A DNA stretch of 64,000 bases from an uncultured Clostridium sp. Lineage in GTDB: Bacteria; Bacillota; Clostridia; Lachnospirales; Lachnospiraceae. How positions within the stretch are numbered: the first letter of the stretch is position 1; the number at the start of each line of letters is the position of its first letter. Shown in pieces: positions 44,221 to 53,642 of the stretch. The notes under the pieces are model-generated. The model did not search any database and was not told the origin of the DNA. It saw only the letters and a list, made by a program, of their open reading frames with translations. The position numbers and the translations under genes are program-made. Where the stretch lies: NCBI GenBank assembly GCA_900539185.1, contig UQBG01000004.1, forward strand, positions 1-64,000. The letters are read 5' to 3'.

Positions 44221-47200
44221 ATGGATATGCAGATGAATCAAATGAAAAAAGAGGAACCGCGGGTACTGACAGAAGAACAGAAACAGGCCAGAGAGCAGTT
44301 TGAAGAGGGTGTAAGACAGTATCAGCCGGTCATGGAGAACACCGCATATCGCAATATGGTACAGACACAGATCCGGCAGGCCAGAACGGAATGGCAGCAG
44401 TATCTGAATACGCAGGTTATGGATGTGGAAAAGCTGAAACAGTCGCAGGTGGTGTACGGGGTGGCTCCGCTTCAGCGGGCCGCTATTATGAATCAACCGG
44501 TGCCGGAGCCGACCTTGAGCGAGAAGCAGCAGGAGAAGCGGTTAAAGCAGATGCGGAAGCAGAACCAATTTGTAACGACAGAGAGTGTGCAGATGCAGGA
44601 GGCAGTCAAGCAGTCGCAGAGACAGCTCGAACAGATGCATTGGGCAGGCGAGAAATTTCAGGCGCAGGTGGCCGGAGCGGCGTCAGAGCAGGTGCGGAAT
44701 CGGTTTCTGGATGATCGGTTTGAGCAGATGTTTCATATGGAGATCCCGATCGAGGTATTAGCGGGAGATGGTCTGGAGCAACGGTATGGACAGTTACAGG
44801 TGCTGGATGTACAGATGTCAGACTTTGCGAAGCTGCTAAGACAGAATCCGAATTATGTACAGGCAAAGTCACCGGTGGAACAGGAACGGATTCAGCATTA
44901 CATAGCTATGGCAGATACCTTTCATCAGGTATTAACAGCATTATCACAATTAAAGGGGCTGAGCTATGGGGAGGCAGGGGCTCCGGAGAGTGAGGCGGCT
45001 TATCAACAGGCACAGATGGACTATGCGATGGGGTTAAAGACACTGATGCAAAGCAACCGAGCGGAGGTGATCCGGCAGTTTGATGTTCGTTATGTGGAGG
45101 AACGGATCGAACAGACCTATCAGAAGTATGAACAGGGATATGAGGAAAAGGGAGAACATGAGAACGGTTATAGAGAGATGCGGGAAGAAATCCGGGGAGA
45201 CTATAACTGGATGAATATTGAACATATCTCAGACTTCTATCAGATGGATGGAATTATGGATATCCGGTCAAAGGTGGAGAAGCATCCACAGGCATATAAG
45301 GAGCATAAGGAGATCGTAGATGCAATCCTGCAGGATATGATGCAGCAGGCGGAGGCACTGGGACTATGTGCGGCGCAGGCAGACATTATGGGCGAGATAG
45401 AAGTAGAGTATGCAGGCAACATCATGAGGAAAGATCTGGCACAGGTAGCAAATGAGCGTGTAGGCTATTATGAAGGTACCTATCGCGTGATGCGCGATCG
45501 CATGAATGCGATGGTAGAGGCGGCGAAGATCGTGATGGGCTTACATAAGCCGGAAGATGCATCGGCGTTGATCTATCTGCAGGGCAAGAACTATCTGCTG
45601 CCGGAACAGGAACAGCTAAAGGAAGTCCTGGATCTGGAGGCACATTACTTTGCGGATACGATGCAGAGCCGCCGGGAAGCATATAGACGGATCGGAGAAG
45701 CAAAGGGCGGGCTTGCTGCAAAGGATGAAGTCCTTGAGGGAACAAATGCCAGAAAGGTCGTATTGATGCGGACGGCACACCGGAATGCCGATGGAAGTTA
45801 TACACCGGAGGATGAGGCTTGGAACCGGAAGGTTGTTCATCTGGCGGAGTTGACAGCTATTAGCCAAAAGACAAAGCAACCGCCGGAGAATCTGAGTGAG
45901 GCCGATCATGCATGGATCGCCCGGTATGATGCAAGGGAGCATTATGCACTGGCAAAGGAACTGATCGAACAGCCGATTCGAGATGTTTTAAAGTTCGATC
46001 TTTCCCGGCTGTACAATGCAACCCCGGAGGATCTGCTGCGGATGCAGGTAGAACTACAGGATCTGAATCTTCCGCAGATGGCAGTCTCCGATATCGGAGC
46101 ATTACAGTGTCCGGAGAGTGTTCAGGAGGAACGAAGACAGCAGCTGGAAGGCTACAAGGCACAGCTGGAGGCGGTGCAAAAGCAGCTTGCCGAAAGTGCA
46201 AAGGAGATCACGGAGCTGGGCAATCAGAATCGGACATGGCTGGAACAGGAGGGAAAGCTGCGGGCTGAATATAGGAAAGCAGACCTGACAGAAGAACAGA
46301 AGCAGGAGGTCCGGACGAATCTGCAGAGCGTGCTACAGGAAAAGGAAGCTGTCAGCAGAAAGATAGAAGTATTGAACCGGCGGAGAAATGTTATGATGCA
46401 GGAAGAAGAACCCTTAAAAGATCAGTTGCGGAATCCGGTACCAACTACACTGAAGGAGGAATTGATCGGGGATCGTATGCAGGAATATTCGGCAAAGCTG
46501 GAGATTATACGCCGTTATGCTGACATGGCACGCGGATATGCACTTCAGCAAACGTTAAAGCAGGGGAGTGTAGCAAAGGATCTGCTGACTAAAACCGAAC
46601 AGATGAAGCGCGGCATTTATGATGAAGCAGATGGAGATAAGGTTCGTGATGCCCTGAAGGTGTATGCGACAGAGGAATTGATCAATAAGAGCACCCGAAT
46701 GTCAGAGGGCGCATGGAGCCGGCTGTTTGGGAATGATGAGGTGCTTAAAATATACATGAGGGACTGGCTGGTGGATGCACCTGCCAGCCAAAAGGCACAA
46801 AAATATAATAAACGATTTTTTGAGAACGAAAATCTGACAGAACGGGATCAAAAGCTGAAGACATGGTTAAGCAAATCTCACTACAGGCTTGTCGGTGAGG
46901 AGAAACCGATGCTGAAGGAGGCCGTATTCAGAAGTTATACTTCTATGCTGAACTATAAATGCATGGAGGCAATGAGCGATGAGGAGACCGATCAGATGCT
47001 GGAGCAACTGGCTGCCGGAGCCTTTTTAGAGGAAAATGCAACACCGGAGGAGATTCAGAGAGCAAGAGATACGAATATGGCAGGACTTCGGACCTATGTA
47101 GGAACCCTGAAGAAACACTATCGGTATCTGACGCAGAAGTATGGTCTGGGAATGGACCAGATTGATCCGTTGGAGGTCTTTTTACACTATCAGGAGATAC

Positions 47201-47547
47201 AGAAGGACTTTGGAAATCTTCAGGTTGATTTCGAAATGATTACGAAGCTTCCGGAAGGAATTCTGGATGATGCGTCGGAGGAGGATGTGTTGTTTAAGCA
47301 CCAGATTGCATATTATAATGCGATGGGAGGAATCTATAATATGATTCGTGCAACAACGGAGGCGCATTTGTTAAAGCAGGCCGATCCGCAGCAGAGAGAT
47401 GGCGCAAAGCTTGACTTTACGGAACAAATGGCGATGTATCGTGCAACAATGGGCCAGCTTCCGGAGACGGTAGCAGCCAGAGAATATATGAAAAATCATA
47501 CGGGGGCACCGACAGTGGTAGACTGGAAGCAGCCGTATACGGAGTAG
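44221..47547 (+). CDS. Very large Gln/Glu-rich coiled-coil protein, paralog A (family not recognised)
   Basis: I do not recognise this 1108-residue protein. It has no signal peptide, no membrane helix and almost no predicted beta-strand. It is dominated by charged, glutamine-rich helices, with a clear coiled coil at about residues 640-745. Blocks such as FLDDRFEQMFHMEIPIEVLAGDGLEQRYGQLQVLD (about 160-195) and GDYNWMNIEHISDFYQMDGIMDIRSKVEK (about 320-350) are nearly identical in the paralog at 48551. The gene starts after AGGAGGGCACGAC. Helical scaffold, filament or effector are all possible; none is shown. Confidence 0.75.
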   Translation: MDMQMNQMKKEEPRVLTEEQKQAREQFEEGVRQYQPVMENTAYRNMVQTQIRQARTEWQQYLNTQVMDVEKLKQSQVVYGVAPLQRAAIMNQPVPEPTLSEKQQEKRLKQMRKQNQFVTTESVQMQEAVKQSQRQLEQMHWAGEKFQAQVAGAASEQVRNRFLDDRFEQMFHMEIPIEVLAGDGLEQRYGQLQVLDVQMSDFAKLLRQNPNYVQAKSPVEQERIQHYIAMADTFHQVLTALSQLKGLSYGEAGAPESEAAYQQAQMDYAMGLKTLMQSNRAEVIRQFDVRYVEERIEQTYQKYEQGYEEKGEHENGYREMREEIRGDYNWMNIEHISDFYQMDGIMDIRSKVEKHPQAYKEHKEIVDAILQDMMQQAEALGLCAAQADIMGEIEVEYAGNIMRKDLAQVANERVGYYEGTYRVMRDRMNAMVEAAKIVMGLHKPEDASALIYLQGKNYLLPEQEQLKEVLDLEAHYFADTMQSRREAYRRIGEAKGGLAAKDEVLEGTNARKVVLMRTAHRNADGSYTPEDEAWNRKVVHLAELTAISQKTKQPPENLSEADHAWIARYDAREHYALAKELIEQPIRDVLKFDLSRLYNATPEDLLRMQVELQDLNLPQMAVSDIGALQCPESVQEERRQQLEGYKAQLEAVQKQLAESAKEITELGNQNRTWLEQEGKLRAEYRKADLTEEQKQEVRTNLQSVLQEKEAVSRKIEVLNRRRNVMMQEEEPLKDQLRNPVPTTLKEELIGDRMQEYSAKLEIIRRYADMARGYALQQTLKQGSVAKDLLTKTEQMKRGIYDEADGDKVRDALKVYATEELINKSTRMSEGAWSRLFGNDEVLKIYMRDWLVDAPASQKAQKYNKRFFENENLTERDQKLKTWLSKSHYRLVGEEKPMLKEAVFRSYTSMLNYKCMEAMSDEETDQMLEQLAAGAFLEENATPEEIQRARDTNMAGLRTYVGTLKKHYRYLTQKYGLGMDQIDPLEVFLHYQEIQKDFGNLQVDFEMITKLPEGILDDASEEDVLFKHQIAYYNAMGGIYNMIRATTEAHLLKQADPQQRDGAKLDFTEQMAMYRATMGQLPETVAAREYMKNHTGAPTVVDWKQPYTE

Positions 47548-47586
47548 GCAGAAGGACGTAGTGAAATAAGGCAGGAGGAATGGACA

Positions 47587-48480
47587 GTGAAAGAAACTAC
47601 GAAGAAGGAACTAAAACAACTATCAGTAAAACAATTTTTACTGCTAACAGTATCAGGAACGATCAATGCGATTGGCGTTACGATGTTCCTGTCACCGCTG
47701 CATTTATATGACAGTGGTTTTTCCGGTACAGCGATGCTGCTGGAGGAGGTAACGCCTCCATTCATGACATTATCGCTATTCCTGTTGATTTTGAATATTC
47801 CGTTTTTTCTATATGGATATAAGAAACAGGGACTGGCATTTACCTTGTATTCGGTATATGCGGTTGTGATTTACTCATTAGCCTCCTATCTGATACGGAA
47901 TGTAATACCGGTGGATGTGGCGAGTGCCTCACCGTTTGCGGGAACGGATCTGCTGTTAGGTGCCGCATTTGGCGGTTTGATCTCCGGTATCGGAAGCGGT
48001 CTGACGATTCGATTCGGAGGAGCCATCGACGGTGTGGAGGTTATGGCTGTGATATTCTCAAAGCGACTGGGAATCACGGTCGGAACCTTTGTCATGGCAT
48101 ACAATATCGTGCTTTACATAATTGTGGGAATCGTTATGCATAGCTGGATTCTTCCGCTGTATTCCATTGTGACCTATTATGTAGCCCTGCATGCAGTGGA
48201 CTATATCGTAGAAGGCTTTGACAAAGCGAAGGCAGCTATGATCATCACAACAAAGCCGAATGAGATCAACAAGAACCTTTCCGAAGAGTTTGGCAGTGGT
48301 ATCACTTCATGGGAAGGTCACGGATATTACTCAGATAAAGAGAAGACCGTCATTTACTTTGTAGTAAACCGCTTCCAGATCGGAAAGCTGAAGGCTATCG
48401 TGAAGGAGCACGATGCGAATGCGTTTATTGCAATTACAGAAGTTGCAGATGTGTTGGGAAAGAACACGAAGCAGGGGTGA
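47587..48480 (+). CDS. YitT-family membrane protein with DUF2179 domain
   Basis: The 297-residue protein has five or six membrane helices (within residues ~15-205), including the family block GIGSGLTIRFGGAIDGVEVMAV. A C-terminal cytosolic DUF2179 domain follows (about 210-295; AAMIITTKPNEINKNLSEEFGSGIT, FVVNRFQIGKLKAIVKEHDANAFIAI). YitT proteins are uncharacterised transport-like proteins. Translation begins at GTG 47587, eight bases after an AGGAGG; the ATG at 47580 is out of frame. It sits between the two giant paralogs, 39 and 70 bases away. Confidence 0.88.
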   Translation: MKETTKKELKQLSVKQFLLLTVSGTINAIGVTMFLSPLHLYDSGFSGTAMLLEEVTPPFMTLSLFLLILNIPFFLYGYKKQGLAFTLYSVYAVVIYSLASYLIRNVIPVDVASASPFAGTDLLLGAAFGGLISGIGSGLTIRFGGAIDGVEVMAVIFSKRLGITVGTFVMAYNIVLYIIVGIVMHSWILPLYSIVTYYVALHAVDYIVEGFDKAKAAMIITTKPNEINKNLSEEFGSGITSWEGHGYYSDKEKTVIYFVVNRFQIGKLKAIVKEHDANAFIAITEVADVLGKNTKQG

Positions 48481-48550
48481 TGTCGGATAGGTGTGAAGAG
48501 ATATTAATACCAAAGTTTAGGTGGAATAGAAAAAGCAGGAGGGGGAACGT

Positions 48551-51500
48551 ATGGATATCCAATTAGGCCAAATGCAGCAGAAGGAACAGTTGAAGACTGC
48601 GGAGGTGCAGAAACAGGCCAGAGAACAGTTTGAAGAGAGTGTTCGCCAGTATCAGCCAATCATGGAGGCCGGTGCATATCGTGACATGGTACAGACACAG
48701 GTACAAGCAGCTCAGAATCAGTGGCAGGAATATTTGAATACACAGGTTATGGATGTGGAGGAACTGAAACGTTCACAGGTGGTCAGAACGGTGCTTCCGC
48801 TTCATCGAGCCGACATTATGAATGAGGCAGCCCCGGAGTCTTCCCTGAGCGAAAAGAAGCAGGAGAAACGCTTAAAGCGGATGCGGGAGCAGCACCGGTT
48901 CGCAACGAAAAGCAGTGTGCGGATGCAGGAGGCAGCACAGCAGGCGCAGGAACGTATCCGGCAGGAACAGCAGGCAGGGGCAGATTTTGCCCAACGGGTG
49001 GCTGCAAAACCCGTGGAGCAGCGGAACCGCATACTGGATGACCGCTTTGAACAGATGTTTCATATTGAGATTCCGATAGAGGTGTTAGCCGGAGATGGAT
49101 TAGAGCAGCGATATGGACAACTTCAGGTGCTGGATAAACAACTGGCAGGCTTTGCAGCATTACTTCAACAGAATCCGGACTATCTGCAGGCAAAGTCGCC
49201 GGCAGAGCAGGAACGTATCCGGCATTATATAGATATGGCAGGTGCTTATCATCAGGTTCTGATTGCATTATCTCAGTTAAAAGGACTAGGCTATGACGAA
49301 GGGGGCATTCCGGAGAGCGAAGCCGCCTATCAGCAGGCACAGATGGACTATGCAACCAGTCTGAAGACACTGATGGCAGGAAGCCGCGCAGATGTGATCC
49401 AACAGTACGATACCCGCTATATGGAGGAGCGAATCGAGCAGACCTACCAGAAATATGAGCAGGGCTATGAAGAAGGGGGAAAGCAGGAACCCGGATATAG
49501 AAAAATGCGCGAAGAGATCCATGGAGACTATAATTGGATGAATATCGAACATGTCTCGGACTTCTATCAGGTGGATGGAATTATGGATATCCGGTCAAAG
49601 GTGGAAAAGAATCCACAGGCTTATATGGAACATAAGGAGATTGTGGATACAATTCTGCAAGACATGATGCAGCAGGCAGAGGCACTGGGCTTGTGTGCAT
49701 CAAAGGCCGGTATTGCAGGCGGACTGGAGCTGGAATATGCAAACAGCAGGAAAAGAGAACTGGCACAGATCGCAACGGATCGAGTCCGTTATTATGAAGG
49801 AAACTATCGTGTAATGCGGGAACGCATGAACGCGATGACAGAGGCGGCGAAGATCGTGATGGGGCTGCATGAAGCAAAGGATGCAATGGCACTGCTTTAT
49901 TTGCAGGAAAAAGAGTATCTGATGCCGGAACAGGAGCAACTAAAGGAAACGATAAATCTGGAAGCACATTACTACGCAGATACGATGCGGGACAATAAAG
50001 AGACCTATACCCGTATTGCGAAGGAACGCGGTGGGCTGGCGGCTACGGACGATGTTCTCGTTGGAACGAATGCAAGAAAAGTCGTATTAATTCGAAGCAG
50101 ACGCGTGAATTCGGATGGCAGTGTGACACCGGAGGATACAGAATGGAATCAGAAGGTCATTCGTTTGGCGGAGCTGACAGCCATTCAATCAAAGAAGAAT
50201 GCACAGTCCGGGGCGCGTAAGGAAGAGGATCAGGCACTCATTGACAGCTATGATCCGGAGGAACACTATGCATTGGCACGGGAAATTATAACACCGGCAA
50301 TACAGGGAGTTTTGAACTTTGATCTGGGGCGTCTGTATCATGCAACACCGGAAGAATTGCTTCAGATGCAGACGGAGCTACAGGCCTTAAATGTACCGCA
50401 GATGACCAGTTCTGATATAGGAAAGCTGGAATGTCCGGCGGCAGTGACCGAGTCCTACAGGCAAAGGCTGGAGACGGCCGCCATCCGGTTGAAGGAGACA
50501 GATGCAGAGATCGCCCGGTTGATGGAAGAGATCATTCAGATAAACAAACAGAATAATGCATTGTATCAGCAGTTAAAGGAACTGAAAACGAAAAAGAAGG
50601 AAGAACTGTCGGCAGAGGAGTGGGAAGCGGTCGAGGCAAAGAAGCAGGAGCTACAGCAGAAGCAAGCCGAAATCAGCGCAAAACAGCGGGAGAAGAATGC
50701 ACAGTCGGGTGAGGCTTATGATAGAAGACGCAGCTTGAATGGGCAGTTGGAAAAAGGCGTGATCCCGGAAACTCTGAAGCAGGAGATTATGGGAAATCGG
50801 CAGGCGGAGTATGCAGCAAGAGCACTGGTTATACGCCGATATGCGGATATGGCACGCGGATACGCACTTCAGGAGGCAGTGAAGCAGGGAAATGCAACCT
50901 TGGATCTTCTGACAGAGGCAGAGCAGCAGAAGCTGAATCTTAACGCAACCGACGGCATAGATGTGATACGGGATAAAATAAAGGAGTATGCAACGCTCGA
51001 ACTTATCGGAAAAAGTCAGAGGATGCTGGAAAATGCATGGGAACAGATTTTTGATGCGAAAGACGCATTTCGTACCGTAACAGATGCAATATGGGAAGGT
51101 ACCTATTTAAGCGAGAAGTCAAAGCGATATAATAAGCGATTTCTGGATAATCCAAATATCTCCGGACGGGATGAAAAGCTGGCAGAATGGTTAAGTAAAA
51201 CGCACTATAAAATGGTGGGCGAGACAGAACCTATGATAGGAGAGGCTATATTTAGAAGCTATAGTTCGATGATGAACTATCAGTGTATGGAGGAAATGAG
51301 CGATGAGGCGGTTGAACAGATGCTGGAACAACTGGCCGCAGGAGCCTTTCTGACAGAGACTGCCACCCAGGAGGAGATAGCAGCAGCAAGAGAAGAGAAT
51401 ATGGCGGGACTTCGCACTTATGTAGGAGCATTGAAACGTCAATATAAATATTTGCTGAAGAAGTATGGCTTAGGTCTGGATCAGGTTGATCTGAAAGAAA

Positions 51501-51850
51501 TCGTTTTACATTACTGTGAAATGGAGAGGGATGTCAGTAACCTTCAGGTAGATTATGGAATCGTCAAGAATCTGCCGGAGGGAATATTGGATATGGAGAA
51601 TGAGGAAGATGTATTGTTTAAGCATCTGATCACTTACTATAATACAATGGGCGGTCTCGTTAACAGTATTCGAGCCGGAGTCAGTGCCCAGTTAGACGAT
51701 CAGGGATCAGTAAATGAGCTTCTGAGTGAATTTTACAGCAGAATAGGAGAGTTTACGGATACAGTCGAAAGTAGGAACTATATAAAGAGTCATACAAATG
51801 CCGCACCGGTTGTGAACTGGAGGCAGAGCTATGAGAATGCGGTTGATTAA
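48551..51850 (+). CDS. Very large Gln/Glu-rich coiled-coil protein, paralog B (family not recognised)
   Basis: This 1099-residue protein is a full-length paralog of the 1108-residue protein at 44221. Alignment by eye is collinear from MDIQLGQMQQKE to the final VVNWRQSYENAVD. The strongest identity is in residues ~150-370 and ~760-1000 and the weakest in the coiled coil (~640-740), where this copy has a longer KKKEELSAEEWEAVEAKKQE heptad stretch. It too lacks signal, membrane or enzyme motifs. A GGAGGGGG precedes the ATG. Tandem duplication with a YitT gene in between suggests a selected dosage or heteromeric partner. Function is unknown. Confidence 0.75.
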   Translation: MDIQLGQMQQKEQLKTAEVQKQAREQFEESVRQYQPIMEAGAYRDMVQTQVQAAQNQWQEYLNTQVMDVEELKRSQVVRTVLPLHRADIMNEAAPESSLSEKKQEKRLKRMREQHRFATKSSVRMQEAAQQAQERIRQEQQAGADFAQRVAAKPVEQRNRILDDRFEQMFHIEIPIEVLAGDGLEQRYGQLQVLDKQLAGFAALLQQNPDYLQAKSPAEQERIRHYIDMAGAYHQVLIALSQLKGLGYDEGGIPESEAAYQQAQMDYATSLKTLMAGSRADVIQQYDTRYMEERIEQTYQKYEQGYEEGGKQEPGYRKMREEIHGDYNWMNIEHVSDFYQVDGIMDIRSKVEKNPQAYMEHKEIVDTILQDMMQQAEALGLCASKAGIAGGLELEYANSRKRELAQIATDRVRYYEGNYRVMRERMNAMTEAAKIVMGLHEAKDAMALLYLQEKEYLMPEQEQLKETINLEAHYYADTMRDNKETYTRIAKERGGLAATDDVLVGTNARKVVLIRSRRVNSDGSVTPEDTEWNQKVIRLAELTAIQSKKNAQSGARKEEDQALIDSYDPEEHYALAREIITPAIQGVLNFDLGRLYHATPEELLQMQTELQALNVPQMTSSDIGKLECPAAVTESYRQRLETAAIRLKETDAEIARLMEEIIQINKQNNALYQQLKELKTKKKEELSAEEWEAVEAKKQELQQKQAEISAKQREKNAQSGEAYDRRRSLNGQLEKGVIPETLKQEIMGNRQAEYAARALVIRRYADMARGYALQEAVKQGNATLDLLTEAEQQKLNLNATDGIDVIRDKIKEYATLELIGKSQRMLENAWEQIFDAKDAFRTVTDAIWEGTYLSEKSKRYNKRFLDNPNISGRDEKLAEWLSKTHYKMVGETEPMIGEAIFRSYSSMMNYQCMEEMSDEAVEQMLEQLAAGAFLTETATQEEIAAAREENMAGLRTYVGALKRQYKYLLKKYGLGLDQVDLKEIVLHYCEMERDVSNLQVDYGIVKNLPEGILDMENEEDVLFKHLITYYNTMGGLVNSIRAGVSAQLDDQGSVNELLSEFYSRIGEFTDTVESRNYIKSHTNAAPVVNWRQSYENAVD

Positions 51851-51868
51851 GCGATAGTCAAAACTTTA

Positions 51869-51917
51869 CACCCCAGTTTACATCTGTATTGACAGATGCA
51901 AACCGGGGTGTTATACT
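51869..51917 (+). promoter_or_regulatory. NiaR-type operator overlapping the niaR promoter
   Basis: A long inverted repeat runs from CACCCCAGTTTACATCTGT to ACAGATGCAAACCGGGGTG (51869-51910) around ATTG. TTGACA (51889-51894) in its centre is a consensus -35 box, and TATACT (51912-51917) follows after 17 bases. The core TTTACATCTGTATTGACAG resembles the NiaR (YrxA) niacin operators I recall in Clostridia. Repressor bound here would cover the -35 box of the gene encoding it, so niacin-dependent autoregulation is likely. Confidence 0.75.
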
Positions 51918-51965
51918 GTCCGAGATGTTACAGCTTATGTAGGCATAGCAAAGGAAGGGATGCAG

Positions 51966-52508
51966 ATGACAGCAGGTGAACGGCAAAAGGAGCTGATTGC
52001 CAGACTAAAAAAGGCAGATGCACCGGTATCCGGTGGACATCTGGCAGAGGTACTTCAGGTGAGCAGACAGATAATTGTGCAGGATGTACAGAGCTTAAGG
52101 CAGCAGGGATATGATATCCTGTCGACACCGAGAGGGTATGTGTGGAAACGGCCGGATGGCGTACAGCGGGTATTTAAGGTATATCATACAGATGATGAGA
52201 CAGAGAAGGAACTGACCATGATTGTAGACCTGGGAGGAGAGATCGAGGATGTATTCATCTACCATAAGATCTATGGAGAAGTGCGGGCACAGCTAAAGAT
52301 CCGATCCCGGAAGGATGTACAGGAATTTTGCGATGCGTTAAGAGCAGGGAAATCAAGCCCGCTGAAGAATGCAACAGCCGGGTTTCATTATCACACCATA
52401 TGGACGCGCGAGGCGGAGGATATGGATCGTATTGAACAGGCATTGCGGGAACAGGGCTATCTGGCAGAACTGAAGGAGTATGAACCGGAAAGTCTGTTGG
52501 AAAAATAA
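51966..52508 (+). CDS. niaR: NiaR niacin-responsive transcriptional repressor
   Basis: The 180-residue protein has an N-terminal winged helix (ERQKELIARLKKAD, LAEVLQVSRQIIVQDVQSLRQQGYDILST) and a C-terminal 3H domain named for three histidines (VFIYHKIYGE, AGFHYHTIWT), which binds nicotinic acid with a metal. NiaR represses NAD biosynthesis and niacin uptake when niacin is plentiful. The AAGGAAGG lies 7 bases before ATG 51966 but abuts the in-frame ATG at 51960, so 51966 is the better start. The next gene, 30 bases away, is a probable transporter. Confidence 0.9.
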   Translation: MTAGERQKELIARLKKADAPVSGGHLAEVLQVSRQIIVQDVQSLRQQGYDILSTPRGYVWKRPDGVQRVFKVYHTDDETEKELTMIVDLGGEIEDVFIYHKIYGEVRAQLKIRSRKDVQEFCDALRAGKSSPLKNATAGFHYHTIWTREAEDMDRIEQALREQGYLAELKEYEPESLLEK

Positions 52509-52538
52509 ACAGTAAACAGGAGAGAAAGAGAAACGAAT

Positions 52539-53642
52539 ATGGCAGAGACAACAGAAGAAAAGACAACAGAGAAAAAGACAACAGAGGCTAAGGGTGTGAA
52601 GGCATTCCTAAAAAAGAAAAATATAGAAATATCCGCAAAGCGGTATTTTATAGATGCAATGGGGGCTATGGCAAACGGACTGTTTGCATCCCTGCTGATC
52701 GGAACCATTGTAGCGACACTGGGACAGCAGCTTCATGTACAGGTACTGATTGATATAGGCACCTTTGCGAAAAGTGTTTCCGGTCCGGCGATGGCGGTTG
52801 CAATTGCATATGCCCTGCAGGCACCACCGCTGGTGCTGTTTTCGATGCTGGCAGTCGGTGCCTCGGCGAATAGCTTAGGCGGAGCCGGTGGACCGCTGGC
52901 AGTACTGGTGATCGCAATCATAGCGACCGAGCTGGGCAAACTGGTATCGAAAGAAACGAAGATCGATATTCTGGTGACGCCATTAGTGAGTATCTGTTCG
53001 GGCGTTCTGCTGTCGATGGGGCTGGCACCAATCATCGGAAAGGCAGCAAGTGCAGTTGGAACCCTGATTATGTGGGCAACAGAGCTTCATCCGTTTATGA
53101 TGGGGATTCTGGTATCCGTTATCGTAGGAATTGCATTAACACTTCCAATCAGTAGTGCGGCTATCTGTGCGGCACTGAATCTGACCGGACTGGCAGGGGG
53201 TGCCGCAGTCGCCGGCTGCTGTGCGCAGATGGTTGGATTTGCAGTTATGAGCTTTAAGGAGAATAAGGTAGGCGGTCTGATTTCGCAGGGAATCGGAACC
53301 AGTATGCTACAGATGGGAAATATCGTAAAGAATCCGAAGATCTGGATCGCACCGATCCTGACGTCTGCGATCACAGGGCCAATCGCGACCTGTGTATTCA
53401 AGATGCAGATGAATGGAGAAGCGATCTCCTCCGGTATGGGTACCTGTGGACTTGTTGGACAGATCGGTGTCTATACCGGATGGGTAAATGATATCGCAGC
53501 CGGTACCAAAACCGCAATCACAGGTATGGACTGGCTGGGGCTGGTACTGGTCAGCTTCGTTCTGCCGGCAGTTCTCACGCTTTTATTTGGCCAGTTGTTC
53601 CGAAAGATCGGCTGGATCAAGGAAGGCGATCTGAAGCTGTAG
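52539..53642 (+). CDS. PfoR/PTS-EIIC_2-like membrane transporter, candidate niacin transporter (NiaY-like)
   Basis: The 367-residue protein has a charged Thr/Glu/Lys-rich N-terminus, then eight to ten membrane helices from residue ~45 on. It carries glycine-rich blocks AVGASANSLGGAGGPLAVLVIAI, LPISSAAICAALNLTGLAGGA and GMGTCGLVGQIGVYTGW. These fit the PTS_EIIC_2/PfoR group, one branch of which has been proposed as a niacin transporter (NiaY) because it occurs in NiaR regulons. Here it is directly co-transcribed with niaR behind a NiaR-type operator. There are no PTS phosphorylation sites or EIIA/EIIB genes nearby. Transport of niacin is inferred from context. Confidence 0.7.
   Translation: MAETTEEKTTEKKTTEAKGVKAFLKKKNIEISAKRYFIDAMGAMANGLFASLLIGTIVATLGQQLHVQVLIDIGTFAKSVSGPAMAVAIAYALQAPPLVLFSMLAVGASANSLGGAGGPLAVLVIAIIATELGKLVSKETKIDILVTPLVSICSGVLLSMGLAPIIGKAASAVGTLIMWATELHPFMMGILVSVIVGIALTLPISSAAICAALNLTGLAGGAAVAGCCAQMVGFAVMSFKENKVGGLISQGIGTSMLQMGNIVKNPKIWIAPILTSAITGPIATCVFKMQMNGEAISSGMGTCGLVGQIGVYTGWVNDIAAGTKTAITGMDWLGLVLVSFVLPAVLTLLFGQLFRKIGWIKEGDLKL

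Noticed and set aside
44391..44714. A 107-codon alternative frame inside giant paralog A
   Set aside because: It is Ala/Gly/Glu-rich as expected for a shifted frame of a Gln/Glu-rich gene and has no independent signals.
52539..53642. Reading the membrane protein as a true PTS sugar transporter
   Set aside because: No EIIA/EIIB domains or phosphorylation cysteine/histidine motif are present, and it sits behind niaR with a NiaR-type operator.
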